Positions 24,184-32,833 of a stretch of 64,000 nucleotides of DNA are shown here, piece after piece. Origin of the DNA: Maritalea sp049801075 (GTDB taxonomy: Bacteria; Pseudomonadota; Alphaproteobacteria; Rhizobiales; Devosiaceae); assembly GCF_049801075.1 (NCBI RefSeq), contig NZ_JBNAGG010000003.1, positions 62,001 through 126,000 of the forward strand, read 5' to 3'. The notes below the pieces were generated by a model, which searched no databases, had not been told where the DNA came from, and saw only the letters and a program-made list of their open reading frames with translations. Positions within the stretch are counted from its first letter, which is position 1, and each line of letters begins with the position of its first letter. A program made the translations under genes and the position numbers.

Positions 24184-26010
24184 CTATTCAAGGGTTGAAT
24201 TGAGATCAACAAAGTCCAACAATTTGGTTGGGTCTGATTGCAGCATCATCATTTGCGGCATACCGAGGCCGGAATTTGATTTTGCTTTCAGGTTCACATT
24301 GATCTTTTTGTTGCCGCCGAGGAAGGCTGCAACATGTTCGCCCAATTGAACAGCTGAATCGGTGCCGCCCAACATGCCGACAATCATGCCCTGAGACATT
24401 GCTGTGACTTGGTTGGCGAATGCTTCAACTGGCGCGCCTTGTTCTGCGGCCGCTTGGGCAAGTGCCAACTGAACCAAACCTTCATCATCGATCATCAGGT
24501 TCAAATCAGTCACAGCCAATGACATGGCAGACATCATGGCCATTTGCGGATCGTTGGCAAACAATGCTTCAGTTGCGCCACCGATGGTGCCTTTGATTTC
24601 GACAGTGCCCATTTCTTTGATGGCAGCAGTCAATGTGTTCACATTGATTGTTTGGGCCTCGGCATTCCAATCAAGGTCGGCGACAAATCCCATATTGATT
24701 TTTTCAAAGCCAGCATCGATGAGTTGTTGAACACCCTCTTCATCGCTTTGCGCCGGCAGATCGGCTTGAATCGCAATCGCTTCGATGCGGATATCTGCCG
24801 GGATGCCATTTTGATATTGCGCCAATGTCACGTCGAACAAATCAACTGAACCTGTGACACGGCCTGACTCGTCATCCTCATTTGGCACATCAAACGCCAT
24901 GCCGCTGAAGGAGAAGCCTTTGATTGACGGGATCAAACCACGCATATTCGCCTCGAACCATTCTTCGGTATAGTCAGAAGCTTCGCCGAGTTTTTCAAAG
25001 GTTGGGCCGAAATCAATTTCTTTGAAGGTGAAATTGTCGATCGCGAATGTGCCCGCTTCGTCGCCTTCAACCACCACGTCAATGTCGCTCACGCTAAAGG
25101 CGGGATAAATGCCATTGCCAAATGCGCCAACGGAAATCTCGCCCGTGGAGAAGGTGAACTTTTGATCGTCTTCTTGGCCCGAACAGGAAATCCCGTCCAT
25201 TGTTGTGGTGTCTGACTCAAAGCCATAAAGCAACTGCGCGTAGAAATTGATGATGTTGCTGATTTGCGCCTGGGTTGGCTTGCTCTGTTCAGCCGCTTCC
25301 AATTCTTCAATCATGCTGGTGAGTTTAGCCATATCCATGGCAGAAGGCTTTGCCCGGAATGTGCCTGACCGTGCCGCACCAAATTCACAGGAGAATACTT
25401 CTGAAGTCAAAGAACCGCCTGCCAAGCTATAGCTTTCATAAACGGTTTCAAATTCATCCGTCTTTTCGACTTCGATCATCCCATAGGCACCCAAAAGTGC
25501 AGGCAAGTTCAATGCAGCGATTTCGCTCATCCCATAGGTGAAATCAACTTCATCCATGGGATTGTCTTCCATGCCGGACGACCCAAATTCGCCAAGCGTT
25601 TCGCCAACCGACGCTTTGGCGGCTACGCCGTCCCTCACATCTTCCAAGATGATTTCTTTGAACACCATTTCATTGGTGGTGGACACATCTTCCACGGTGA
25701 CTTCATAAGAGAATCGCAACTCAGGAATGCGCACACGGTCAGCGTTCAAGCCTGCCAACTGGTCAGCATTTTCTTTAATTTTGCCGGTCAAAATTTCGCG
25801 CAGCGTAACTTCATCCATATTGGCATTTGTCAAATCGATCGCGCCCACTTCCACCTTGTGGGTGATGCTCGACATGGATTTTTCCATGGTCGTTTCGGTG
25901 CTGGTGTCTTGTGCCACAACTGGGCTAGCGGCCCCAATTGAAATGGCCGCTACAGACGCGACAAGCATGGATTTAAGCGGTTTGCGACCGCGTGAGATGA
26001 GTTGCGGCAT
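24184..26010 (-). CDS. Large exported protein of unknown function, paralogue B
   Basis: From ATG 26010, with AAGGGAGA 7 bases upstream, the protein has 608 residues. Residues 1-33 are a signal peptide (basic RGRKPLK, hydrophobic core, ASPVVAQDT). The mature part is beta-rich with repeated strand pairs such as EMVFKEIILEDVRDG and AIDNFTFKEIDFGP, a helical stretch near 210-260 with two Cys (EVFSCEF, GISCSGQ), and a Met/Gln-rich tail. It shares length, order of segments and C-terminal motif with the gene downstream. No known domain is recognised; an AsmA/DUF945-like beta repeat is possible but not shown. Confidence 0.8.
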   Translation of the reverse strand: MPQLISRGRKPLKSMLVASVAAISIGAASPVVAQDTSTETTMEKSMSSITHKVEVGAIDLTNANMDEVTLREILTGKIKENADQLAGLNADRVRIPELRFSYEVTVEDVSTTNEMVFKEIILEDVRDGVAAKASVGETLGEFGSSGMEDNPMDEVDFTYGMSEIAALNLPALLGAYGMIEVEKTDEFETVYESYSLAGGSLTSEVFSCEFGAARSGTFRAKPSAMDMAKLTSMIEELEAAEQSKPTQAQISNIINFYAQLLYGFESDTTTMDGISCSGQEDDQKFTFSTGEISVGAFGNGIYPAFSVSDIDVVVEGDEAGTFAIDNFTFKEIDFGPTFEKLGEASDYTEEWFEANMRGLIPSIKGFSFSGMAFDVPNEDDESGRVTGSVDLFDVTLAQYQNGIPADIRIEAIAIQADLPAQSDEEGVQQLIDAGFEKINMGFVADLDWNAEAQTINVNTLTAAIKEMGTVEIKGTIGGATEALFANDPQMAMMSAMSLAVTDLNLMIDDEGLVQLALAQAAAEQGAPVEAFANQVTAMSQGMIVGMLGGTDSAVQLGEHVAAFLGGNKKINVNLKAKSNSGLGMPQMMMLQSDPTKLLDFVDLNSTLE

Positions 26011-26140
26011 GATGGGGTCTCCCTTAAGGCGCATCAAAATTCATTTTTATGTTATGCACTTAGCAAACAATTATGACATCAACTTAGCAAGTGATAAGGC
26101 GAAAGTTTGTTCGCGTTCAGAAGCATATGGTTTCTTAAAT

Positions 26141-27247
26141 TTAAACGTCAACCTCTTGCAGCTTAAGCGCTTTTGGGTGGATATGCCAAGAGACCCAGCG
26201 TCCATGGGCATCAACACGCCCCAATTCGACCGCTTTGCCACTGGGCCAAACTTGTTGCGAGATCGCAAATCCGGGCTTGTTGCCATCCACTTCTAATTGC
26301 AGCCAAACAAGGGGCTTATCCTCATTTGCCTCGCGTCCTCTTTCGATCAACAGGTTGCGAATCTCCTGCTGCGCTTCAGGCGGAAAATACTGGAAGGCCA
26401 CGGTGTTATACACCACATGAAGATGGCCCGGCGTCATTTTGAACAATTGCTGCTTCAACCAATTTGCCGCGTCTAGCTTGTCGACTTTGATCGCCAATTG
26501 GGAGGCCAATTCTATGGCTTTTTCTGTGCGCTCAACACGCTCGGCTTGGTCTGGCCAAATATAGGACATCAGCCGCCCCCTGCCTTCCGGTGTCGCCACA
26601 TCGAGTGGATTGAGATCACAACCCGCACGGTGGCGAATATCAATTGCGACATGCGGTGGGGTTGGTCCCTCCCAATCGGGGTGCAGGGTGAAAGGCGCGG
26701 TGTTGGGACCATAGTTCTGACCGGCAAAGCGATAAGCGAACTTATCTAGCGCCAGATTGAGCCCTGCGCTTGACCCCATTTCATAAAGCCTTATGGGTAA
26801 ATTATGACTGACGGACAGATGCAAAAGTGCTGGCATCAATCCATTTGCCCGACGGACTTCATTGGTTTGCGGGGCAAACTCAAGTTGTGCCAAAATCCGA
26901 TCCTCAAATGCCAAAACCGCTTCGTCCAAAACCTGCCAAAAAGCGGCATCAAGCGTTTGTGCATGGTGAGGCGGATAGGCTGCGGTTAGGCCGAGCGCTT
27001 GGCCCGACCGTGCCAAGCTGTTGAGCGCGCCGCACAGGCGCAAGGGCACCGAATGCCCGCGATAGCTCACATCTCCGGGCCAATTGGCCAGCATCTGTTC
27101 TAACGCTTGTGATGAAAATGAGTTTGCCGCCATCAATGTGCAGAGCTGCGCCGTGAACGGAGAGCCAAGGGCGGCGCAAGCCTCCGCCTGCATCTCACAC
27201 GCTTCGTTGAACTTTGCGCGTTGGGCTAGAATTTGAGGATTGCTCAT
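26141..27247 (-). CDS. DUF2332 family protein
   Basis: The 368-residue cytoplasmic protein has the hallmark blocks of DUF2332: YRGHSVPLRLCGALN, EVRRANGLMPALLHL, LYEMGSSAGLNLALDK, a middle GCDLNPLDVATPEGRGRLMSYIWPD motif (written here in two parts: GCDLNPLDVATPEG and GRLMSYIWPDQ) and VVYNTVAFQYFP. EMGSSAGLNL resembles a methyltransferase-type nucleotide loop, but no activity is established for the family. AAAGGAGATGG precedes the ATG. It is followed, 130 bp on, by the exported paralogues; the large gap suggests separate transcription. Confidence 0.88.
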   Translation of the reverse strand: MSNPQILAQRAKFNEACEMQAEACAALGSPFTAQLCTLMAANSFSSQALEQMLANWPGDVSYRGHSVPLRLCGALNSLARSGQALGLTAAYPPHHAQTLDAAFWQVLDEAVLAFEDRILAQLEFAPQTNEVRRANGLMPALLHLSVSHNLPIRLYEMGSSAGLNLALDKFAYRFAGQNYGPNTAPFTLHPDWEGPTPPHVAIDIRHRAGCDLNPLDVATPEGRGRLMSYIWPDQAERVERTEKAIELASQLAIKVDKLDAANWLKQQLFKMTPGHLHVVYNTVAFQYFPPEAQQEIRNLLIERGREANEDKPLVWLQLEVDGNKPGFAISQQVWPSGKAVELGRVDAHGRWVSWHIHPKALKLQEVDV

Positions 27248-27313
27248 TTACCATCTCCTTTGCTAAATGCGCAGAGCATGGCGAAAAGCCGCAAAAGATC
27301 AAATCTAATGAAC

Positions 27314-27377
27314 AGTATTTATACGCATCAATGTCCAGTTAAGCGCAAATTTTTGCAATTGGCATAGTATTTATACT
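27314..27377. promoter_or_regulatory. Pair of AGTATTTATAC sites upstream of the DUF2332 gene
   Basis: AGTATTTATAC occurs at 27314-27324 and again at 27366-27377, where it is extended to AGTATTTATACT with perfect AGTAT/ATACT arms. The start-to-start spacing of 52 bp is close to five helical turns. The sites lie 67-130 bp upstream of the DUF2332 start and just past the end of the ligase gene. Confidence 0.4.
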
Positions 27378-27392
27378 GAAATTTCTGGCACG

Positions 27393-28628
27393 TTAAACGC
27401 CAAGTACCCTTTTATCTTCAATTACCTTGCCATCATTGGGCAACGCATTGGGCGACACGACTTGAATATCGGCCCGGAGGCGCGTTTCGGCCCGCATGGT
27501 TTGGGCAATATCGTCGAGAAGACCAGGGGCGACATTTTCGATTTCGCACAGCAAGGTCATTTGGTCTTTGCCCTCCTGCTCAGTCACTTCCAACCGGGCA
27601 CGGCCCACTTGCGGATAGGCTTTAACCACGCGTGCAATTTGTTGCGGATGCACGAACATGCCGCGCACTTTGGTGGTTTGGTCTGCACGGCCCAGCCAGC
27701 CTTTGAGCCGCCCATTGGTGCGACCGCAATCGGATTGGCCCGGCAGGGTGGCGGACAAATCGCCCGTGGCAAAGCGGATCAATGGATAGGTGGGGTTAAA
27801 GATGCTGACCACCACTTCGCCCACCTCGCCTTCATTAACCGGATCGCCTGTGCCGGGGCGGACAATTTCCACGAGGCAATCTTCGGCGATCACCAAGCCT
27901 TCGCCTTCCGTTTCATAGGCGATGAGGCCCAATTCGGCGGTGCCGTAACATTGGCGCACATCAATATTTTCACCTTGATAAAATTCGCGCATGGCCGGGA
28001 ATAGCGGACCGCCGGACACGAGGGCGTGTTTGACGCTTTTTATGTCTTTGCCCAAGCCCTTGGCTTTTTCCAAAATGATTTGCAAAAAGTCTGGCGTGCC
28101 CACATAGCCCGAAATTTGGAAATGGTTGAACGCATCCACCAGCGTTTCGGTGTTGCCCACCCCGGCCGGGAACACGGTGGCGCCGAGTTTGGCAGCTGCT
28201 TCATCAAACATAAAACCCGCAGGGGTGAGATGATAAGAAAAGCAATTGGCGATCAGATCGCCCTGGCGCATGCCCGCGGCATAAAGTGCAGAAGCCATAC
28301 GCCACGGATCCTCAATATTGGCTTGCGGCTCGACAATGGGACCGGGGGAGAAAAACACCCGCTTGATGGCCGCTTTATCGGTGGCAATGCCGCCAAATAA
28401 ATCGCGCTCTGCCTGCAAAGTCACCAAATCGCTTTTGCGCAAAATGGGCAGTTTGGCCAAATCGTCCCGTGACTGGATGGTTTCGGGATCAATGCCTTCA
28501 AGCGCTTCCTGCCAATAGGCGGAATTGGCTCTGGCATGGGCCAATTGTTTGCGCAACTTGGCCATGAGGCCAGACTGGCGGAACAGCGGATCTTGCGCTT
28601 CGGCTTTGTCGAAATAGGCTTGGGTCAT
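27393..28628 (-). CDS. PaaK-like AMP-binding acyl-CoA ligase
   Basis: The 411-residue protein belongs to the phenylacetate-CoA ligase-like branch of adenylate-forming enzymes: LRKSDLVTLQAERD, FFSPGPIVEPQ in place of a P-loop-like Ser/Thr/Gly stretch, IQCYGTAELG-type A5 motif (RQCYGTAELGLIAYETEGEG), PLIRFATGDLS and GRLKGWLGRADQTTKVRG. An acidic or aromatic carboxylate is the likely substrate. ATG 28628 is chosen over an upstream in-frame start at 28700 that would overlap the ABC ATPase. It is the last gene of the transporter operon, 13 bp after the ATPase. Confidence 0.85.
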   Translation of the reverse strand: MTQAYFDKAEAQDPLFRQSGLMAKLRKQLAHARANSAYWQEALEGIDPETIQSRDDLAKLPILRKSDLVTLQAERDLFGGIATDKAAIKRVFFSPGPIVEPQANIEDPWRMASALYAAGMRQGDLIANCFSYHLTPAGFMFDEAAAKLGATVFPAGVGNTETLVDAFNHFQISGYVGTPDFLQIILEKAKGLGKDIKSVKHALVSGGPLFPAMREFYQGENIDVRQCYGTAELGLIAYETEGEGLVIAEDCLVEIVRPGTGDPVNEGEVGEVVVSIFNPTYPLIRFATGDLSATLPGQSDCGRTNGRLKGWLGRADQTTKVRGMFVHPQQIARVVKAYPQVGRARLEVTEQEGKDQMTLLCEIENVAPGLLDDIAQTMRAETRLRADIQVVSPNALPNDGKVIEDKRVLGV

Positions 28629-28641
28629 GGCACTCACCCAC

Positions 28642-29469
28642 CTAAAGCCAACGCTTGCGGCGTTTATAGCTTTTAATGTCTTTGAACGAACGGCGCTCAC
28701 CGCCGCCGCCGAGATAAAATTCTTTCACGTCCTCATTGTCCATCAGCTCTTCGGCTGTGCCGTCGAGAACGATTTTGCCATTTTCCATGATGTAGCCTTC
28801 GTCTGCCACATGTAGCGCCATATTGGCGTTTTGCTCCACCAGCAAAATGGAGATGCCCAACTCACGATTGAGCCGCTTGATGATGCCAAACACTTCTTTC
28901 ACCAGAAGGGGCGACAGGCCCATGGAGGGTTCGTCCATCAAGATCAATTTCGGTTTCGCCATCAAAGCGCGGCCAATGGCCAGCATTTGCTGCTCGCCGC
29001 CGGACAGATATCCGGCAAGGCCCGTGCGCTCTTTAAGGCGGGGGAAGAAGCGGAAGACTTCTTCAATCTCTTCTTTGATATTGGCATTGGGGCGCGAATA
29101 GGCGCCGAGGCGCAAATTCTCAATCACGGTCATATCTTGCAAAATGCCCCGGCCTTCCATCACCAAAAACACGCCCTTGCGCACCAGCGCCTCTGGGCCA
29201 ATGTCTGTGATGTCCTGCCCTTCATAATCAATGGAACCGCGGGTTACTTCCCCATCTTCAGTGGCCAGCAAATTGGTGATGGCCTTCAATGTGGTGGATT
29301 TACCTGCGCCATTGGTGCCCAGCAAGGCAGTGATTTTACCGCGTTGCACATTGAGGTTGAGGCCGCGCAGCACGAGGATTACCTCGTTAAACACCACCTC
29401 AATATTGTTGACGGAAAGGATGGTTTCTGTCGCCATCGCTTCACCTGTTGCGGCTAATTGTGGTTTCAT
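28642..29469 (-). CDS. LIV-type ABC transporter ATPase (LivF-like)
   Basis: The 275-residue ATPase has Walker A GTNGAGKST, signature LSGGEQQML, Walker B LILMDEPSMG and the H-loop region LLVEQNA, in the LivF layout. A basic C-terminal tail (SYKRRKRW) extends past the usual end. ATG 29469 is preceded by AAGGAGG at 6 bases; starts at 29514 and 29436 are less likely. It should energise uptake by the LivH/LivM-like permeases of the same operon, together with the LivG-like ATPase. Confidence 0.93.
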   Translation of the reverse strand: MKPQLAATGEAMATETILSVNNIEVVFNEVILVLRGLNLNVQRGKITALLGTNGAGKSTTLKAITNLLATEDGEVTRGSIDYEGQDITDIGPEALVRKGVFLVMEGRGILQDMTVIENLRLGAYSRPNANIKEEIEEVFRFFPRLKERTGLAGYLSGGEQQMLAIGRALMAKPKLILMDEPSMGLSPLLVKEVFGIIKRLNRELGISILLVEQNANMALHVADEGYIMENGKIVLDGTAEELMDNEDVKEFYLGGGGERRSFKDIKSYKRRKRWL

Positions 29470-29542
29470 TTTATTCCTCCTTCCCGTCAGCTTGTTCTTG
29501 GCAGCGGGGACCAACGCCCCCGCTTAAAGTTTGTGGTTGCGA

Positions 29543-30772
29543 TTAGAGGCCCAACCAGTCGTCACGACGTGGCAAGGTGGTTTCATTGATGCGCTCAATT
29601 TTCACTTCGCCATCATATGAACCTTGGTTGATCGCTACGGTCATCAAGCCGCGGTGGTCTGTGTCAGTCCAAGTTGAAGGCAAGCAAACGCCTTCAAGAC
29701 CTTCAGGCACCCAATCTTGCTTGGCGTACATACCTTTTTTGATGTTTTCGCCAGTGATGCCGCCATTCTCTTTGGCCCAAGCCATGGCTTCCATCATGTA
29801 GTACGCTGAGCAAATGCCACGGATATAGTGGTGCGTTGGCTTGCCGCCATCAGCAAACTCGCCAGATTCAGCAATTTTGGTGACCAAATCCATGCCCGGC
29901 ACATCCTGCCCATAGAATGGGGTTGAGGATGGGAAGATCATGTTTTTGGCTTGTGAAGCTTCGATGGTGACATAGTCGCCAGCCCACACATTGCCCATAT
30001 AGTTGGCTTCTACGCCCACTGTGCCGCAAGATTTAAGCAAGGCCACAACGGAGCCGCCCAAATTGGCAAGATAGACATATTGCGCGCCGCTTTCCTTGAT
30101 CGTGAGGCATTGGGCTTTAAAGTCACCCGGCGCCATGGGCACCACAACAGGGTCAGCCACCGTCATGCCCAATTCTTCGGCATAGGCCTTACACGCTTCT
30201 TTTGGCGCATTCGGATAAGGGTGATTATCGCCTGCGTGCAAGAAGGTTGGGTTTTCGATGCCTTTTTCCTTCGCATCTTCAGCCGCCCATTGGGCCAATG
30301 CCCGGCAGGTATCTGAATAGGAAGGGCCATAGAAGAAGTTATATGGCGCAGGCTTTTGCGTGGCTGGGTTTGTGCCTTGCGGGTCCGTCAAGTGTGCAGA
30401 ATAAGATGCGGAGAAAACCGGGATCTTATCTTTTGCCACAAATGAGATCAGCGCTTCAGTATCGGCAGTGCCCCACCCCTGCATCGCCACCATATCGCGG
30501 CTAGACCATGCTTTATAAGCGGCCAAGGCTTCTGGCACCTTATAGGCATAGTCAAGCTGGGTGAGTTCAATTTGCGTGCCATCAATGCCGCCATTGGCAT
30601 TTACATAATTGATGGCATCAAAAACACCGGGGCCATAGGCTTTACCCACAAAGGCAGTTGGCCCGGTATAGTCAACCAAGTGGCCAACAAAAACGCTATC
30701 TTGCGCCTGGGCCGATGCGCCCAGCAGCAATGATGCTGAAAGGGCCAATAAAGTTGTTTTCATGTGTTTCAC
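29543..30772 (-). CDS. LIV-type ABC transporter substrate-binding protein
   Basis: A signal peptide (KTTLLALSASLLLGASAQAQ) leads a type I periplasmic binding fold beginning FVGHLVDYTGPTAFVG, with NANGGIDGTQIEL and AYLANLGG-like strands. GTG 30772 gives a well placed ribosome site (GAGGAG, 6-base gap); ATG 30763 is the alternative, 15 bases from it. A longer frame to 30934 is rejected as it overlaps the permease end and is Arg/Ser-rich. The C-terminal WVPEGLEGVCLPSTW and WTDTDHRGLM segments resemble binding proteins for aromatic or fatty acids rather than LivJ/LivK, so the ligand may not be an amino acid. Confidence 0.88.
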   Translation of the reverse strand: MKHMKTTLLALSASLLLGASAQAQDSVFVGHLVDYTGPTAFVGKAYGPGVFDAINYVNANGGIDGTQIELTQLDYAYKVPEALAAYKAWSSRDMVAMQGWGTADTEALISFVAKDKIPVFSASYSAHLTDPQGTNPATQKPAPYNFFYGPSYSDTCRALAQWAAEDAKEKGIENPTFLHAGDNHPYPNAPKEACKAYAEELGMTVADPVVVPMAPGDFKAQCLTIKESGAQYVYLANLGGSVVALLKSCGTVGVEANYMGNVWAGDYVTIEASQAKNMIFPSSTPFYGQDVPGMDLVTKIAESGEFADGGKPTHHYIRGICSAYYMMEAMAWAKENGGITGENIKKGMYAKQDWVPEGLEGVCLPSTWTDTDHRGLMTVAINQGSYDGEVKIERINETTLPRRDDWLGL

Positions 30773-30860
30773 TTTTGTCTCCTCTTTACCCTCGGCATAT
30801 TGTTTTTTTTGGCGTTTCATAGCCGGGGAAGAACGCCTTTTCTTCAGGTCCCCAATCCCG

Positions 30861-31925
30861 CTAGCGCGAGAAGGGGAAGAGTTTCCAACTAGCGCGAATT
30901 TGCTGCCAGCGGTGGATGAGCCCCTCCGGCTCAAAAATCAAAAACAGGATGATCGCCGCGCCAATGGACATTTGCTTCACATAGGATTTGCCGCTTTCCA
31001 TGGCCGGAAAAACTGTGGCTGCGATGGTGGTGATACTTTCCATGACTTGCGGCAGCAACAAGATGAAGGCCGCGCCCAGAATGGCGCCATAGACTGAGCC
31101 CAGCCCGCCAATAATGATCATGGCCAAGAACTGGATCGACAGCAGAATGGTGAAGCCTTCCACCGACACATATTCGAGATAATGCCCGAACAGCGCTCCG
31201 GCCAAGCCTGCGAAAAAGGATGAAATGCCGAAAGACAGAATGCGGTATTTGGTGAGATTGACGCCCATCACTTCGGCGCTCAAATAATGGTCGCGCACGG
31301 CCACAAAGGCCCGACCATCGCGAGAACGCAATAGGTTGGTCACAGCAATAGCGGACACAACCAACCAGAACAGCACCAGATAGAAATAGCGCAGATCATC
31401 GTCAAAGGCGAAGCCGAAGAAGCTGGGCCGCTCGGCCAATGCACCATACACACCGCCTGAAAACCAATCGGCGCGTGAGAAAAAGTCGGTCAGGATGAAT
31501 TGTGAGGCCAGTGTCGCGATGGCCAGATAAAGACCTTTAATCCGCGCGGCGGGCACCCCAAAAATCATGCCAACGGCGGTGGTTAGGACTGCCGCCGCTG
31601 GCATGGCCAGTAAGGGAGGTACGCCATATGAATTCACAAGCCAGGCGCTGGCGAACGCGCCGAAACCGAAAAAGGCACCATGCCCCAATGAGATTTGCCC
31701 GGTGGTGCCCACCAGAATATTGAGGCCAATGGCCGCGATGGCATAAATGCCGATCAAGATAAGCTGGGTGAGCCAATAATTGCCGATAAAGGGCGCTGCC
31801 ACGATCACCAACGCCAACAACACAAGCGCTGAGCGGGTTTCAAAGTGGGTTTTGAACAGCCGGTTATCGTCCTTATAGGTGGTGCGGAAATCACCAGCGG
31901 GGCGCGGATTAGGTACATATGACAT
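30861..31925 (-). CDS. LIV-type ABC transporter permease (LivM-like)
   Basis: The 354-residue polytopic membrane protein has a cytoplasmic N-terminus of about 30 residues, then roughly nine hydrophobic segments. The LivM signature is present: GLNILVGTTGQISLGHGAFF near residue 67 and the EAA-like loop GRAFVAVRDHYLSAEVMGVN. It pairs with the LivH-like permease 11 bp upstream. Confidence 0.93.
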   Translation of the reverse strand: MSYVPNPRPAGDFRTTYKDDNRLFKTHFETRSALVLLALVIVAAPFIGNYWLTQLILIGIYAIAAIGLNILVGTTGQISLGHGAFFGFGAFASAWLVNSYGVPPLLAMPAAAVLTTAVGMIFGVPAARIKGLYLAIATLASQFILTDFFSRADWFSGGVYGALAERPSFFGFAFDDDLRYFYLVLFWLVVSAIAVTNLLRSRDGRAFVAVRDHYLSAEVMGVNLTKYRILSFGISSFFAGLAGALFGHYLEYVSVEGFTILLSIQFLAMIIIGGLGSVYGAILGAAFILLLPQVMESITTIAATVFPAMESGKSYVKQMSIGAAIILFLIFEPEGLIHRWQQIRASWKLFPFSR

Positions 31926-31936
31926 ATTGTTTCTCC

Positions 31937-32833
31937 TTAAATCCGCTCAATGTCTTTGGTGCCGAACAGGCCATAAGGTTTGATCATCAAAATGATGATC
32001 AGCACATAGAATGGCGCGATGGTGTAGAGATTGCCGAGCTTGAGATACTGGCCGTCAAAATATTCGGCGAGGTTTTCCAGCACGCCAACAATGATGCCGC
32101 CAACCACGGCACCAACGATGGAATCCAACCCGCCCAAAATCACCGCCGGGAACACTTTGATGCCCACAAAAGCGAGAGAATTGGACACCGAATTCACAAT
32201 GCCAATCACAATGCCCGCCACGCCGGACACCATGGCCGAGATGGCCCATGCCATGGCGAACGTATGTTTGACCGAGATGCCCAAGCTTTGGGCAATTTGC
32301 TGATCGAAAGCGGTGGCACGCATGGCAAGACCATGCCGGGTGAAGCGGAAGAACCAGAAGAAAACGCCCATAATCACGATGGATAGGACAAGGGAGAGCA
32401 GGTAGGCCACTTCCACATTCAACCCAGCAATATTGACCACATCTGTGGTGCCAAACACATCTGGGAACCGTTTTGCATCATTGCCGAAAATCCAGTTCAT
32501 CAGCGCCTGCATAAAGATAGACAGGCCAATGGTGACCATGATCACCGAGATGATGGGTTCGCCAATGAGCGGCCTTAAGATCACCGTTTGCACAATGATG
32601 CCGAAGGCCACCATGAAAATCAGAGTGAAGATAAAGGCGAGAAAGAAGGGCAATTGCATTTGGGTGACCAAAGCAAGGCAGACCCATGCGCCCAAGACCA
32701 GAAATTCACCTTGCGCAAAGTTCACCACCTGTGTGGATTTGTAAATCAACACAAAGCACATGGCGACAACGCCATAAAGCATGCCCACAATCAGGCCATT
32801 GACTAAGAGCTGGAAGAAGAGTTCCCATTTCAT
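31937..32833 (-). CDS. LIV-type ABC transporter permease (LivH-like)
   Basis: The 298-residue integral membrane protein opens with LLVNGLIVGMLYGVVAMCFV, then YKSTQVVNFAQGEFLVLGAW and the loop RHGLAMRATAFDQQIAQSLG, the LivH coupling motif. About eight hydrophobic segments are visible. Its ATG overlaps the ligase stop by 4 bases, so transporter and ligase are translationally coupled. Confidence 0.93.
   Translation of the reverse strand: MKWELFFQLLVNGLIVGMLYGVVAMCFVLIYKSTQVVNFAQGEFLVLGAWVCLALVTQMQLPFFLAFIFTLIFMVAFGIIVQTVILRPLIGEPIISVIMVTIGLSIFMQALMNWIFGNDAKRFPDVFGTTDVVNIAGLNVEVAYLLSLVLSIVIMGVFFWFFRFTRHGLAMRATAFDQQIAQSLGISVKHTFAMAWAISAMVSGVAGIVIGIVNSVSNSLAFVGIKVFPAVILGGLDSIVGAVVGGIIVGVLENLAEYFDGQYLKLGNLYTIAPFYVLIIILMIKPYGLFGTKDIERI

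Noticed and set aside
30773..30934. N-terminal extension of the ABC substrate-binding protein
   Set aside because: It would precede the signal peptide with about 55 basic residues and overlap the permease gene; ribosome site and signal peptide place the start at 30772 or 30763.
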